In this document: positions 23,639-34,300 of the stretch, one piece after another
How the letters are laid out: the number at the start of each line of letters is the position of its first letter
Position numbering within the stretch: the stretch's first letter is position 1
Origin: Linderina pennispora
Taxonomy: Eukaryota; Kickxellomycota; Kickxellomycetes; Kickxellales; Kickxellaceae
Length of the DNA stretch: 64,000 nucleotides
Direction of reading: 5' to 3'
Assembly: GCF_002104995.1 (NCBI RefSeq)
Contig: NW_024468269.1
Span: 62,001 to 126,000, forward strand
Notes under the pieces: generated by a model
Database searches by the model: none
What the model was told of the DNA's origin: nothing
What the model saw: only the letters and a program-made list of their open reading frames with translations
Program-made: the position numbers and the translations under genes

Positions 23639-23893
23639 AACCTAGGGGATGAGTGGTGATTAGGTATATATGAATAATAACTTTTCGAAAGTAGCTGAAG
23701 GGAAGAAGAAAAGGTGATCGTCTGTCTGGGCCTTTGTACGCATGCGTTCCGGCCTTGCTCATGGCGGCGCAGGTGGACTCCAGTCTCCGAGTGTCAACAC
23801 TGGTACTTTTTCAATGATAGCATATCCGAAACAACTGAATTCAAACACATTGCCTCACCAACTACTACCGAGAAGTGCTGTGGATTGGACTTT

Positions 23894-24505
23894 GGCGTTT
23901 ACAAGCACATCGTCAAAGTAGTGTGCCTAATGCTCGCAAGTATTTTTCATACGATCTCCTTTGACAATGCAAAGCTGTAGACCAAATGAGTGATTTCATA
24001 TGATATCGTGTTGCTGGTAGCATCTGTTCTAGCAACCAGCATCAGCCTAGCTTCAGACTCACTATTATCTCCATCGGAAAACTGGTCCGCTACTGGGTCA
24101 GTTATATAAGTCATCTTCTGCATTTTCTCGTTCCGCTATGGCTTACCAGTCTTCTGGCTGGCTTCTTGTGCATCCCAATAGTATCACAGATATGCTGGAC
24201 CGTTGTCTTTTTTGACTGCTTCTTTTTTCAGATTGCCCCAGGTTGAACCAGATAAACTGCACCATTCTAACCAGCACCGTCAGGTGAATAGCGTCCATCG
24301 TTTTGTCGATGGCGCTAGTGTTGCCGGTATTCGCGATATTGAGGCTATGGCCGAATCTTACAGCTCCAATAACGTCAAGCTCCATGCAATGTATAGCATA
24401 AAAGTAGCTGTCTCTTGATGCCCTTCCATGCTTCGTAATCTCGGCATTCTACAGCTTAATCAACGAGTTAACACCTGTGACAACGACCAGGTGCCCAATG
24501 GCCTG
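23894..24505 (-). pseudogene. Cytochrome P450 relic with an internal inversion
   Basis: The minus-strand part (23982-24505) reads like the adjacent intact P450, from its residue 144 or so onward. It has LVVVTGVNSLIKL then an in-frame stop, ELDVIGAVRFGHSLNIANTG with NTSAIDKTMDAIHL, then after frame breaks the I-helix LMLVARTDATSNTISY (the first Gly of AGTDTTS replaced by Arg). The next segment expected after HL-NPS is found instead on the plus strand at 23894-23977: GVYKHIVKVV...IFHTISFDNAKL, matching VYKHVTEEVRSIFP...ISFEDAKAKL of the other copies. So a segment of roughly 100 bp is inverted in place at about 23980. No N terminus, ExxR or heme loop was found. Clearly dead. Confidence 0.75.
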
Positions 24506-24809
24506 TAGCCTGTGCGTAGAGAGGGGGCAAATTTGTTCATATTAATCACCGTCGTTTCTTGCTAAAGTAGTTTACTACTGCCAACAGCGAGCAGTGCTTT
24601 CACATAGTGCTTTCATATGAGTGCGCTTGCTAAGTGACTACTGCAGCATGCATTCCATTTATGTAATGTGTAAGCGATGCTTCGGAAATTTGCTCATACA
24701 TGACAGGTGGTCCCTGTTTTTCTAAACAGTGAGCGTTGACCAACCTCGCTGACAAATATATTGCCAATGCGTCCAACACCGCAACGGCATATTTACTGAT
24801 GCTAACACA

Positions 24810-26348
24810 CTAAACCTTGGCAAGAGAAACATTAACCCAGCAGTTGACCTTCGGGTTCACAGGAGACGTGACAATAAACGACTCGCTTGGAATCTCAACC
24901 GGAATTCCCAGGTTGCTTAGCTTGTGAGCACCATATGGTGCATCCTCGGGCAGCTCAAAATCATACCTGCGCAATACATTGGCAAGAACCGTGTAGAGTT
25001 CGAGCCAGGCAAGGTTACGGCCGATACAGACCCGAACGCCCGAGCTGAATGTCAGCAAGTCCTTAAGTCGCTCCGCGGAGTCTTGGCCGAGGAAGCGTTC
25101 AGGGTCAAACGTCTCCGGGTTCTTCCAAGTGCGCGGATTACGTTGGCATGCTGCGGTGGAAACACAAATCTGTGCATCGGCTGGGATGTAATGTCCCTGA
25201 ATTGTCGCTCCCTCCGCCGGGGCGCAGCGCGGAAGAAACCCGGCAACCGAGGGATTGATACGCATGGTCTCATGGATGACAGCTGAGAGATACGGGAGCT
25301 TGGATTTCGCCTCACTGAACGAAATGGCCTGCGAGGTGTCAGGGAATGTTGTGCGCACCTCCTCAGTGACACGCCGGTACACATCCGGGTGGTGCATAAG
25401 CTGCATCATGACCCACGAGAGCGTGTTGCTTGTGGTGTCAGTACCAGCAACGAGCATCAAGAAGATCTCCGACATCAGGCTCTTATCAGCAAGCATTTCG
25501 CCCGTCACTGGGTCCTTGGCGTCGATAAACTTTTGCAACACGTCGATTTGCGGCGGCTTACCAGTCTCGCTGATCAGCTTCTTGCGCATGTCGATGGTGT
25601 CTCGGATCAGCTGGACCGTCGCGTTTTGCGACTGCTTCTCCTCCTTGAATAGCGCTGGCACAAACCGGGAAAACGGAATCATGCTGGTCAGCACCTTCAG
25701 GTGAATGGCGTTCTGCATGTTGTCAATGACCTCAGTGTTGCCGGTCTGCAGGATATTGAAACTCTGGCCGAATCCTAGAGCGCCAATAACATCGAATCCA
25801 GCGCGATGGAACGAGTAGAAGTAGTTGATGCGGGCCTTGTTGCCTTGCTCTGCAAGAGCCGCATCCCACACCTTGATCAGAGAGTTGGCACCAGCATCAA
25901 CAACCAAGTCCTCAACTGCCCGCATCGTGTGCACAGCAAAAGCATCGCCAATCTGCCGGCGCCGAACCTTGTTGAGCTCGGGATTGGTTGTCGAAAATGA
26001 ATTTTCTGCCAGCATCATACCAATGGTATATGACGGGCCCTTTCTGAATGCATGGGTTGCTAGAACGAGACGTGTGTCCGACGTGCTGGATAGAGAGACG
26101 AAGTCTGCGCCAACGCGAACAACCTCGCCATACCTGGCATGGAGCTGGGTAGTGTATGAGTGGTAGCTTCCAGTCATGGTGTGGTACCTGAGAGGAAGGT
26201 TGGAGAGCTTGTTCAGGAACGGTCCAGGAATTGTGGAGAGGGGCGAGAAGAATGCACGCTTGACAGTAAGGGCAGCGTAGACCACTATGGCCAGCGATAC
26301 GGCTGGGAGAGCCAGTGGTGTTGCGAAGGAGAGAATCTCTAATATCAT
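24810..26348 (-). CDS. Cytochrome P450 monooxygenase, intact
   Basis: Heme-thiolate monooxygenase of the fungal microsomal type (E-class, group I); substrate unknown. 512 residues from ATG 26348 (MILEILSFATPLALPAVSLA), whose N-terminal hydrophobic helix anchors it in the ER. It is followed by the proline-rich hinge STIPGPFLNK. Marks: I-helix AGTDTTS (about 301-307), the ExxR motif ETMR (360-363), the NPETFDPERFLG PERF region, and the heme loop FSSGVRVCIGR with the cysteine ligand at 441. The upstream in-frame codons contain no ATG, so this start is the only reasonable one. A TATAAAAG lies about 95 bp upstream. It has two decayed relatives on either side on the same strand, showing local tandem duplication. 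Not assigned to a CYP family by eye. Confidence 0.93.
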   Translation of the reverse strand: MILEILSFATPLALPAVSLAIVVYAALTVKRAFFSPLSTIPGPFLNKLSNLPLRYHTMTGSYHSYTTQLHARYGEVVRVGADFVSLSSTSDTRLVLATHAFRKGPSYTIGMMLAENSFSTTNPELNKVRRRQIGDAFAVHTMRAVEDLVVDAGANSLIKVWDAALAEQGNKARINYFYSFHRAGFDVIGALGFGQSFNILQTGNTEVIDNMQNAIHLKVLTSMIPFSRFVPALFKEEKQSQNATVQLIRDTIDMRKKLISETGKPPQIDVLQKFIDAKDPVTGEMLADKSLMSEIFLMLVAGTDTTSNTLSWVMMQLMHHPDVYRRVTEEVRTTFPDTSQAISFSEAKSKLPYLSAVIHETMRINPSVAGFLPRCAPAEGATIQGHYIPADAQICVSTAACQRNPRTWKNPETFDPERFLGQDSAERLKDLLTFSSGVRVCIGRNLAWLELYTVLANVLRRYDFELPEDAPYGAHKLSNLGIPVEIPSESFIVTSPVNPKVNCWVNVSLAKV

Positions 26349-26440
26349 GGTAGAAAAGAAACGGCGCACGGTAGAATTCAAATGTTACGTTAGCGGGCAG
26401 GTGCTTGATTTCTCTTGAAAAACGACATAAGCATTCTGCC

Positions 26441-26448
26441 CTTTTATA
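26441..26448 (-). promoter_or_regulatory. TATA box of the P450 gene
   Basis: TATAAAAG on the minus strand, 93-100 bp upstream of the ATG at 26348. Confidence 0.55.
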
Positions 26449-26577
26449 CCCTGGAATCTACCTGCATTGCAGATGGGGTAGCTATGTGTGTATTGCACGG
26501 TGAGCGCAAGCAGTCGACGCCGGGGCCGACGAATGCCCATTGTTCATAGTGAATGGGTGTTCATAATAAATAGGTGT

Positions 26578-26994
26578 TCATACTGAACTCCGTCCGCGGT
26601 TGCATCGGCAAAGTGCCTCGCTGTTGGCAGAGGCGGACATGTTCCTGGTCTGTGAGCTCTCATGTCCGTGATAAATGCATGACGTATTGTGATTGTCGAC
26701 GCCCGTATATGCCAGCTGCATGCAAATCCAAAATTGCTGTTTGTCAGCCATAGTGCTTGGAGAACAGCCTTTAATCCTGATTAATGCAACGGCGGCATAT
26801 TGGTATTCAGCCTGAGTTTCAAGATAATCCGGCTCAAACCGCAGGCTGCCACCAGCGACACTTGGGATTACGGTATAATTATACATATAGCATAAGGCAT
26901 ATGTGCGCTGGAACGTGTGACGCCGGGTTAGTGGATCGGCTCGTCGATATGTGGGACTGAGGTAGATAAAATAATGGTTTGAATGATAGGCCAT
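26578..26994 (-). CDS. Hypothetical protein, 138 residues, uncertain
   Basis: A complete frame with ATG at 26994 (MAYHSNHYFIYLSPTYRRAD) and stop at 26578. It has many Tyr, Ser and Cys and no signal peptide or membrane helix. It lies between the P450 promoter and the P450 pseudogene, on the same strand as the cluster. No family was recognised, and it may be a chance frame. Confidence 0.25.
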   Translation of the reverse strand: MAYHSNHYFIYLSPTYRRADPLTRRHTFQRTYALCYMYNYTVIPSVAGGSLRFEPDYLETQAEYQYAAVALIRIKGCSPSTMADKQQFWICMQLAYTGVDNHNTSCIYHGHESSQTRNMSASANSEALCRCNRGRSSV

Positions 26995-27435
26995 GGCCAG
27001 GTGCTTCGGTTGGACAAAAGCAGGGATAAACGACAGGCACTAGTACCATGTTAAAAGGGGTACAGGCTGTCCTAGCAACGTGTGTTAGTAAATGCAAAAG
27101 GATAGCACGGATATATCCAGGTATAATTCGGGTGTCTGACAGCTGGGGACGGCATCCGCCAACATAACCATGGCTATCAAAATCGTACCTCAATGGATCA
27201 TTGGACCACATATGCCTTCACGAGCACTCTCCTACTTTCACTTGCCCGCAGACCCTAATCTTTTCTTGCCTATCCAACAGACTTTAAGTGTAACCCTTGT
27301 GGTATCAAGGATACGCAAGTCTGACAGATATTGCAAGTAGCTGGTAATTCATGCTAAATGTTTATATTTCGCCAAATATAGTCTGATATTGCTGGTCAAA
27401 TAACGATTCAGCAATTACTCTTTGGGCACCCCAGG

Positions 27436-28510
27436 TTAGTACTGATGTGGGGACACAGCCGGAATTTCAACTGGAGCACCAGACTTGCCCAGCCTATGTG
27501 GTCCATAGGGCGCATCCGTGGACAACGAGAAATCGTACTTGCGCAAGGTGTTGGCAAGAACTGTGTAAAGTTCAAGCCAAGCAAGGTTTCGTCCGATACA
27601 AACGCGAACGCCTGAACCAAATACCAGTATATCCTTGACTCGCTCTGCTGAGTCGGGACCAAGGAAGCGCTCAGGGTCAAATACATCGGGTTCTTCCATG
27701 TATGCGGATTGCGGTGACAAGCGGCGATTGACACGCAAATCTGCGTATCGTGCGGGATGTTGTATCCCTGAATTGTTGCCCCCTTCGCCGGAGCGCTGCG
27801 TGGAAGTATACCTGAGGCTGAGGGGTTGATTCGCATTGTCTCATAGATGACTGCCGAGAGGCACGGTAGCTTAGCTTTCGCGTCCTCAAACGAGATGACC
27901 TGGGGGCTATCTGGGAATATAGAGCGGACTTCTTCGGTGACATGCTTGTAAACGCTGGGGTTGTGAAGCAAATGGACAATTGCGTACGCTATCGTGTTGC
28001 TGGTAGTGTCGGTGCCAGCAACGAGCATCAGCGCCACCTCCGACTGGAGCTGGCGAAGCGTTAGCTTGTCACCAGTAACCGGATCCTCTGCATCGATAAA
28101 CTTTTGCAGCACATCGACGCGCGGCAGCGCATCAGCTTCTTCGATGAGCCGCTTGCGTATCTTGTTCTCCTCAGGGTCGATAGTCGAGAAGGTATTGGCC
28201 TCAGTCAGGTGCCCCTCTTCATACATAGGGCCTTTCAGAAATGCATGGGTGGCAAGAACGAGCCGAGCATCGGAGGTGTTGGACAGAGAGACATGGTTGT
28301 ATCCAATGCGCACAACTTCGCCATACTTGGCATGCAGTGCGCTTGTATGCGAATGGTATTGTCTGCGGATAACACGGCACTTGAGCAGCACGTTAGAAAA
28401 TTTGTTCAGGAGCCCTGGGGCCTGGGCAAGAGGAGAAAAATGGAATATGAGAAAGCCGCTCAACAGAATTGCTGAACATGTGTACAGAGTATTCAGTGGA
28501 CACGTTGGAC
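27436..28510 (-). pseudogene. Second cytochrome P450, internally deleted and frameshifted
   Basis: Close relative of the intact P450 at 24810-26348. It keeps YHSHTSALHAKYGEVVRIG, the I-helix LMLVAGTDTTSNTIAY, ETMRINPS and, after a one-base break near 27695, DVFDPERFLGPDSAERVKD, GSGVRVCIGRNLAW and the end. Relative to the intact copy about 126 residues are missing between NKIRKR and LIEEAD. The flanks NKxRRR and xMRKK of the intact copy are similar, suggesting a deletion between short repeats. There is no ATG at the N terminus: the open frame reaches back to a stop near 28525 with only SAILLSGFLIFHFSPLAQ as the remaining anchor. Three independent lesions make it a real pseudogene rather than a sequencing artefact alone. 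Confidence 0.85.
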
Positions 28511-29589
28511 AATTACAAGTGCTTTAGGTGCGTTGGCAGGGAGGGGGTAGCCGAGAATACAGGCTAGTAAAGCTCCACTTTGACCCAATCACCTACATAT
28601 GCATGGCTGTGGGAGCTGCAATGCTAAATATAGCTTGGGCAACAGCAGAGGCTGTCTCCAGCTTTGTATCTAGCAGCGAATGACCAGGGTGTAGCTTTGA
28701 GCTATTGGTCAATTGCTAAGCGCACCCCAGCATCTATACTAGCGGAGTGTTATACCAGCTTTAATTTTGAGATACTTCTGCTGCTGGCGTATGTAGCCCT
28801 TATTGACGTAGTGTTCTGGGCGCATCTATGCCTCTGGATGGCCTTTGACCATGGACATGAAAACTGGTGCCAGGACCAGCTGGCCAAGACACCCAGGAGA
28901 TACAGCTTTGCATCAGCGGCTGCAACAACAATGGCGGAGCTGCTGGCTGTTTGTCTTGTCTGGCACCCAGGGTTTGCGAAAAGCGAAATAGCATGGCAGA
29001 GATGAGCAGAAGACTGACGCTGATGCAGCATCGGTGCGGGTCAGCGAGGGAATGAGGGGCAATATAAATATCTCGGACACCCGCAGCCCGCAACAGAGCC
29101 GGTGTGGAGGCAGGCGCTGCCACTGTGGAAGGCGGGGGCAGAGCTGCTTGTTTCCCGCGCAAGCAGGCGCCAGACGTGACAGATTGGGTGGGGAGGCAAA
29201 AAGCGCTCATCGCGGCATAGGGAAAGGAAAGGAAAACATTGTCGCAGTCCGTCGATCCCTTTTGTGGACAGAAGCTCATGTGAAGAAGAGAATAATCCAC
29301 ACCAAGGGGTCTCGGAAAAGGCAACATTGACGCTGGTTCGGCTTGGCAGGCCAGCGATTTGCTGGAAGGAAGGAGTGAGCGATTTTTGCTACTGAATGAG
29401 CAGCCACATTTGTAAAAAAAAGTTGTTCCTCAAAGATTCCACCGCCCGCAAAAACCACTCATCCTCTTTCTTCTCCTCTTTTTATTTTTCGCTCGCTTCA
29501 CTTTCTTACTCCACGCCTGTTTCTCACGCCTGCAACACTTTATTTGTCCATTTGCCTTGTTGTGCACCACCATACAAAACACATAGACC
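28511..29589. other. Intergenic, promoter region of the HSF-type gene
   Basis: Nothing coding was recognised. Plus-strand frames near 28664-29005 lack an ATG. The last 130 bp before the HSF start are pyrimidine-rich (29455-29520), as is usual for fungal leaders. Confidence 0.4.
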
Positions 29590-31059
29590 ATGTCAACGGC
29601 AGCCAGCTCGCCTGAGCCCCAGGAGAACGCCAGCACATGTGATGCTGGAGACCGCATAGTGAGCGCCAGCCCCTCACCCATCACTGGCGAGCTCCACAAG
29701 CAGCACGAGGGCGACAGCGCCTCACAGAGCGGGAAGAAGCCGCGGCTGGTGATCCAGCGCACGCACGCAGCTTTTGTCTCGAAGCTCTACGCAATGGTCA
29801 GCGACAGCAAGACCGACCAGCTGATATCGTGGACAGCCGATGGCGACAGCTTCCAGGTCATGGACCCGATGGAGCTGTCGCAGGAGGTACTGCCGCTGTA
29901 CTTTAAGCATGGCAATTGGCAGAGCTTTGTGCGGCAGCTCAACATGTATGGGTTCCACAAAGTCAACGACCTGGAGTATGGCGGCGTCTTTGGCGATACG
30001 CAGCTATGGATGTTCAAGCACCTGCACTTCCTGCGTGGCCAGCCAAAGCGCTTGCAGATGATTAAGCGGCGTGGTCCCGGATCTACAAAGCCCAGCGGCC
30101 CCCATGAAGCGTCCGAGCACAGCACACCAAGAGCGGCTGCGTCGCCGGCCACCCCGACCGGGGCTTCTCTGGCTCCAATTGCCGTGCAGCCCGCAGCGCA
30201 GCCTGCGACGCCCGCAGCACCCGACCTCATGTCCAGATTCGAGCGGCTCAACAGCCGCATCTACCAGCTCGAGGAGAGCATCTACAACATGCAGCGGGCG
30301 AACCGCGCGTTGTACGATGAGAACCAGGATCTACGTACAGCCCACATGAAGACGCAGGATGCATTTGCAGGCCTGCTTCGCTTCCTAGAATCTGCTGTGG
30401 TCAAGCCTAGCATGCAGGGCCAGAGCAGCGAGACAGCCGAAAGGTTCCAGCAGCTGGCCGAGGCGACGGCCCCGCTCATGGCGAGCAGGTACCTTGGTCC
30501 CCCGCCACTCGCCTTTTCCACACCTATGGCGGCACCGCCAGCCGTGCAGGAGGCCAAAGTCCCTCCGACCGCCTCGTTTCGCCCCGAAGTGAGAAGGCAC
30601 GAAGGGCTGCCGTACATTCTGCCAAAGCGCACTCCTCAGCAGGCCCCCTTCCAGCTCCGTGTCCCCAGTCTCTCACCACCCACCTCATTCTCTGCCATGA
30701 GCCGCAGCCGTGATGATGCTGTGCTGGTGCGCAAGCGCCGATCGAACAGCAGCTCCAGCAACATGAGCGCATCGTCCAGCAGCGAAGCAGGCGATAATCC
30801 AACGCCCTCGCCCGACTCACTGCTGGCCAACACTCCACCTGGTGCGCAGACGCTGCCATCCATGCGTGTGGTGCTGCCGCCGATTTCTGGCATGATGGAA
30901 GGTGCAAAATGCAATGGGCAACAGAGGCAACAGCCGCAGCTGCAGCCGCTCGGGTCGCACCAAGCAGTGGTGCCGATCCTGCCGGCGCCAGCGTCACTAC
31001 AGTCGCTGCGCGAGACGCTGGCCAACAGCAGCCCGGCCAAGCGCCGCCGCGCCGATTAG
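29590..31059 (+). CDS. Heat shock factor (HSF)-type transcription factor
   Basis: 489 residues, ATG 29590. The HSF DNA-binding domain spans about residues 57-165: THAAFVSKLYAMVSDSKTD, LISWTADGDSFQVMDP, LPLYFKHGNWQSFVRQLNMY then GFHKVND, and the WMFKHLHFLRGQPKRLQMI wing end. It is a winged helix-turn-helix that binds inverted nGAAn repeats or related sites as a trimer or monomer. A coiled coil follows (about 215-265: RFERLNSRIYQLEESIYNMQ and onward), suited to oligomerisation. The C-terminal half is Ser/Pro/Gln-rich, including a Ser-rich acidic stretch (SSSSNMSASSSSEAGD). No receiver domain, so not Skn7 in full; HSF1, SFL1 or MGA1-like identity cannot be settled by eye. The frame is unbroken. 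Confidence 0.9.
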   Translation: MSTAASSPEPQENASTCDAGDRIVSASPSPITGELHKQHEGDSASQSGKKPRLVIQRTHAAFVSKLYAMVSDSKTDQLISWTADGDSFQVMDPMELSQEVLPLYFKHGNWQSFVRQLNMYGFHKVNDLEYGGVFGDTQLWMFKHLHFLRGQPKRLQMIKRRGPGSTKPSGPHEASEHSTPRAAASPATPTGASLAPIAVQPAAQPATPAAPDLMSRFERLNSRIYQLEESIYNMQRANRALYDENQDLRTAHMKTQDAFAGLLRFLESAVVKPSMQGQSSETAERFQQLAEATAPLMASRYLGPPPLAFSTPMAAPPAVQEAKVPPTASFRPEVRRHEGLPYILPKRTPQQAPFQLRVPSLSPPTSFSAMSRSRDDAVLVRKRRSNSSSSNMSASSSSEAGDNPTPSPDSLLANTPPGAQTLPSMRVVLPPISGMMEGAKCNGQQRQQPQLQPLGSHQAVVPILPAPASLQSLRETLANSSPAKRRRAD

Positions 31060-31386
31060 CGGGCGGCAAGATCGCCAGCAGCCCTGATCCATCGACACTG
31101 TAAATTGTTATTTCTATCAAATCAGCTTCAATCCATGATCATGCGATTACCGCCTCGCTTGCGCCGCCTCCCCCTTTGTTCAGGCAAAGTGGAAAACACA
31201 GCCAGCGCGCGTTTGCGGTTTGCATTTTTCTCGCCCTTTTAAGACACAGTTGCGCACCATTTATTCATATTTTATAGCTGAAGGCTCAATCTTTTTTCAA
31301 TTTATTTTTTCGTTTAGCACGCGACCACGAGTCTCTGCCCATCACCAGCACAGCGAGAAGAAACAAGCAAAAACACGTATTCGCAA

Positions 31387-34300
31387 ATGGCGTCGCTTGC
31401 CACCCATCAGTGCCAGCGGCAGACGTGGTCAGCGTACTTCGCATCCGAGGACGTGGTGAAGCAGTTTGAGGACATTGTGGACTCGCTCGTCACAGAGGTG
31501 GAGATCTCAGCATCGACGGCCCCGTCAGACGCGACCTGCGCCCAAAATCACAGCTGAGCTTTTGGCGCAGATTACGCATCAGCTGCAGATAGCGCAGGAG
31601 CGAGTCTTGGGCAAGAGCCGCGAGAAGCCAGGTGCCTGGCTCAGCAAAGCTGCCTGCCAGTTTGTTTTCTGTCCCCAGCGACTCAGTCAAGGAGCTAGGG
31701 CCGCTGTACAACATGCTCAGCGCGACGCTCGAATACTGCAGTCCTGAATGGCGTGGATCTTGACAGCACGCAGTGGGCCACCGGCCCAACGGCTGGTCAC
31801 ATTCTGACGCAGGTGCGGCAGAAGCTCGCCGATAACCGCCAGTTGCCAGCGGTACGCGTGCACCTTGCGTCTGACATCGCTGCTGACGATGCCGCCAGAC
31901 TTGGCAAGACTGTTAGCGATCTGGGTGGCCGCATCGTCAGCTCGGAACAAGAGGCGACGCATATTGTAGAGAGCGTCAAGGTGCGCGGCTAATGAGGCCG
32001 GCGGAGCAGTGTCGGGCGACGACGTGTGGTTCCGTACGCTCAAGAAGCACAACGAGATGGTGCTCGTGCACTGGTGGTACACACCCGGACTCATACGACG
32101 CCTGGGTGACTGCCGCACCGCCATACGCGGCAGAGCCAGAGGACGCGCCTGACCATACTGGCCCGTGGCGTGTATCGGTGCAGTGGATCGAGGATAGCGT
32201 AAAGTACAACGAGTGGCTTAATGAGGAGGACTACGAGTCGAGTGCCAGCGCCGATAATGCCGAGGCGGCGTCAGGCGAGGCCAGCAGCAGCGTGGGTACT
32301 AAGCGCCGCGCACATGTGTCGCTTGCCGGCGACGAGAAGCGGCTGCGCGTGGACGGCGAAAACGGCGAGATGCCCGAGGGTGTCGAGGCGCAGGATCTCG
32401 AGGAAGCAGCGCTTGCAGCTGGGAACCGCAAGCGCAACAACGAGTTTGAGCCTCTTGTGAACGGTGAGCTGGCAAATGTACCTGCAGAGGGTGTGGTTGA
32501 CGAGTCCAAGAGCAAGGAGGCGGATAATGAGGCGAGCGAGCCCAACAAGGAAGCCGCTGTTAACGGCGAGGCGGCTAAGGAAGGTGAAGCTGACAAGGAG
32601 AGCGATAGCATGGATGTCGATAAGAAGGAGACCGAGACAGCCGAAAAGCCCGCCGAAGACAGCGAGACACAGCAGCAAAAGCAGCACCAGCGTGAGGAGG
32701 ATGCTCGAAGGCTGCTTGTGGAGCAGACGCAGGAGATCATTGTGCCGAGCTACGCAGCCTGGTTCAACCTCTCGTCCGTCCACGATAACGAAAAGCGCGC
32801 ACTGCCCGAGTTCTTCAACTCACGCAACCCGTCAAAAACGCCGACAATCTACCAGGAGTACCGCAACTTCATGGTCAACAGCTACCGGCTGAACCCGTCA
32901 GAGTATCTTACTGTCACTGCCTGCCGCCGCAACCTTGCCGGTGATGTGTGCGCGATCATGCGTGTACACGCTTTTCTAGAGCAGTGGGGCCTGATCAACT
33001 ACCAGGCCGACGCTGACTCGCAGCCCTCTGCTATTGGGCCGCCATTCACCGGCCACTTCCGCGTCACCGCTGATACGCCGCGCGGCCTGATGCCATTCCA
33101 GCCGAGTCTCTCTGCAGCGAAGCTTGCGGGCAGCAAGGCCAATGGCGGAACGCCGGCGCCGGCTTCCAAGCCGCAGACGCCTGGCGACGTTGCCACGACC
33201 AACGGGCTGGCGACGCGCAAGGCCATCTACGACTCGCCGACGATCGGCAGTGAGGCAGCAAGACCCGCTCGCGAGACCAACGCATCCGAGAGCACGCCAA
33301 CCACCAAGGATGTGTTCTGCTACACGTGCGGCGTCAACTGCACAGCAGCGTACTACCACTGCGTCAAGAGTCTGCGGCAGCGCGTGGACCTGTGCGGGCC
33401 CTGCTACCAGGACGGGCGGTTCCCAGGCACGCTGTCGAGCGCCGACTTTGTCAAACTGACGGACTCGACCACAGGCAACCCTGGGTCGGGTGAAGACTGG
33501 AGCGACCAGGAGACGCTACTATTGCTGGAAGGCATCGAGATGTTCGATGATGACTGGAACCGGATTGCAGAGCACGTCGGTACGCGGTCGCGCGAAGAGT
33601 GCGTGCTGCATTTCTTGAAGTTGCCGATTGAGGACCCGTATGACGTAGCGCCGACCAAGGACGCAAAGCTCGCACAGGCGGCAGTTGTGCCGTTTTCGCG
33701 TGCCGACAACCCAATCATGTCTGTGGTTGCGTTCTTGGCATCGAATGTCAACCCAGGTGTCGCTGCGGCAGCCGCGAAGGCGGCGCTGGCTGAGCTGACA
33801 AAGAGCGCAAAGCCTATTGAGGTAGACGGTGCTGATAAGGAGGCTTCCGAAAAGCCTGCCGAGACCGCTGAGGCCGCTGAGGCTGCTGAGGCTGCTGAAA
33901 TCACTGAGGCCGCCGAAACCACTGAGGCTGCTGAGGTCACCGAAGCTGCTGACAAGGTAGGTGGTGTCACCGAAAAGTGTGCCGACGCGGAAGATGCTGC
34001 CGAGGCTTCTGAGAAGCCTAAGGACGATGCGGCCATGGATGTAGACAAGGAGGAGGAAAAGGCCCTGCCAAACGGCATCAGCGCCGCAGCGTCCGACGCC
34101 TCAATGAAGAGCGACGATGAGGCGGAAAAGACCACCGGCGATGCACCCAAGCAGCCGCGTCCAGCAGTCTCCCAGATGGCGGTTGCTGCGGCTACAGCAC
34201 TCGGCACGGCGGCGGCCAAGGCGGCCAAGCTGGCTGAATATGAAGAGCGACAGCTGGAAACAATGGTACACCGTGCGGTCGAACTACAGATGAGCAAGCT

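Noticed and set aside
23982..24505. Idea that this relic is exactly the segment deleted from the P450 at 27436-28510
   Set aside because: The relic extends past the deleted interval to the I-helix, so it is a separate degraded copy.
28664..29005. Plus-strand frame with a hydrophobic stretch
   Set aside because: It begins at TTG without an ATG and has no recognised homology.
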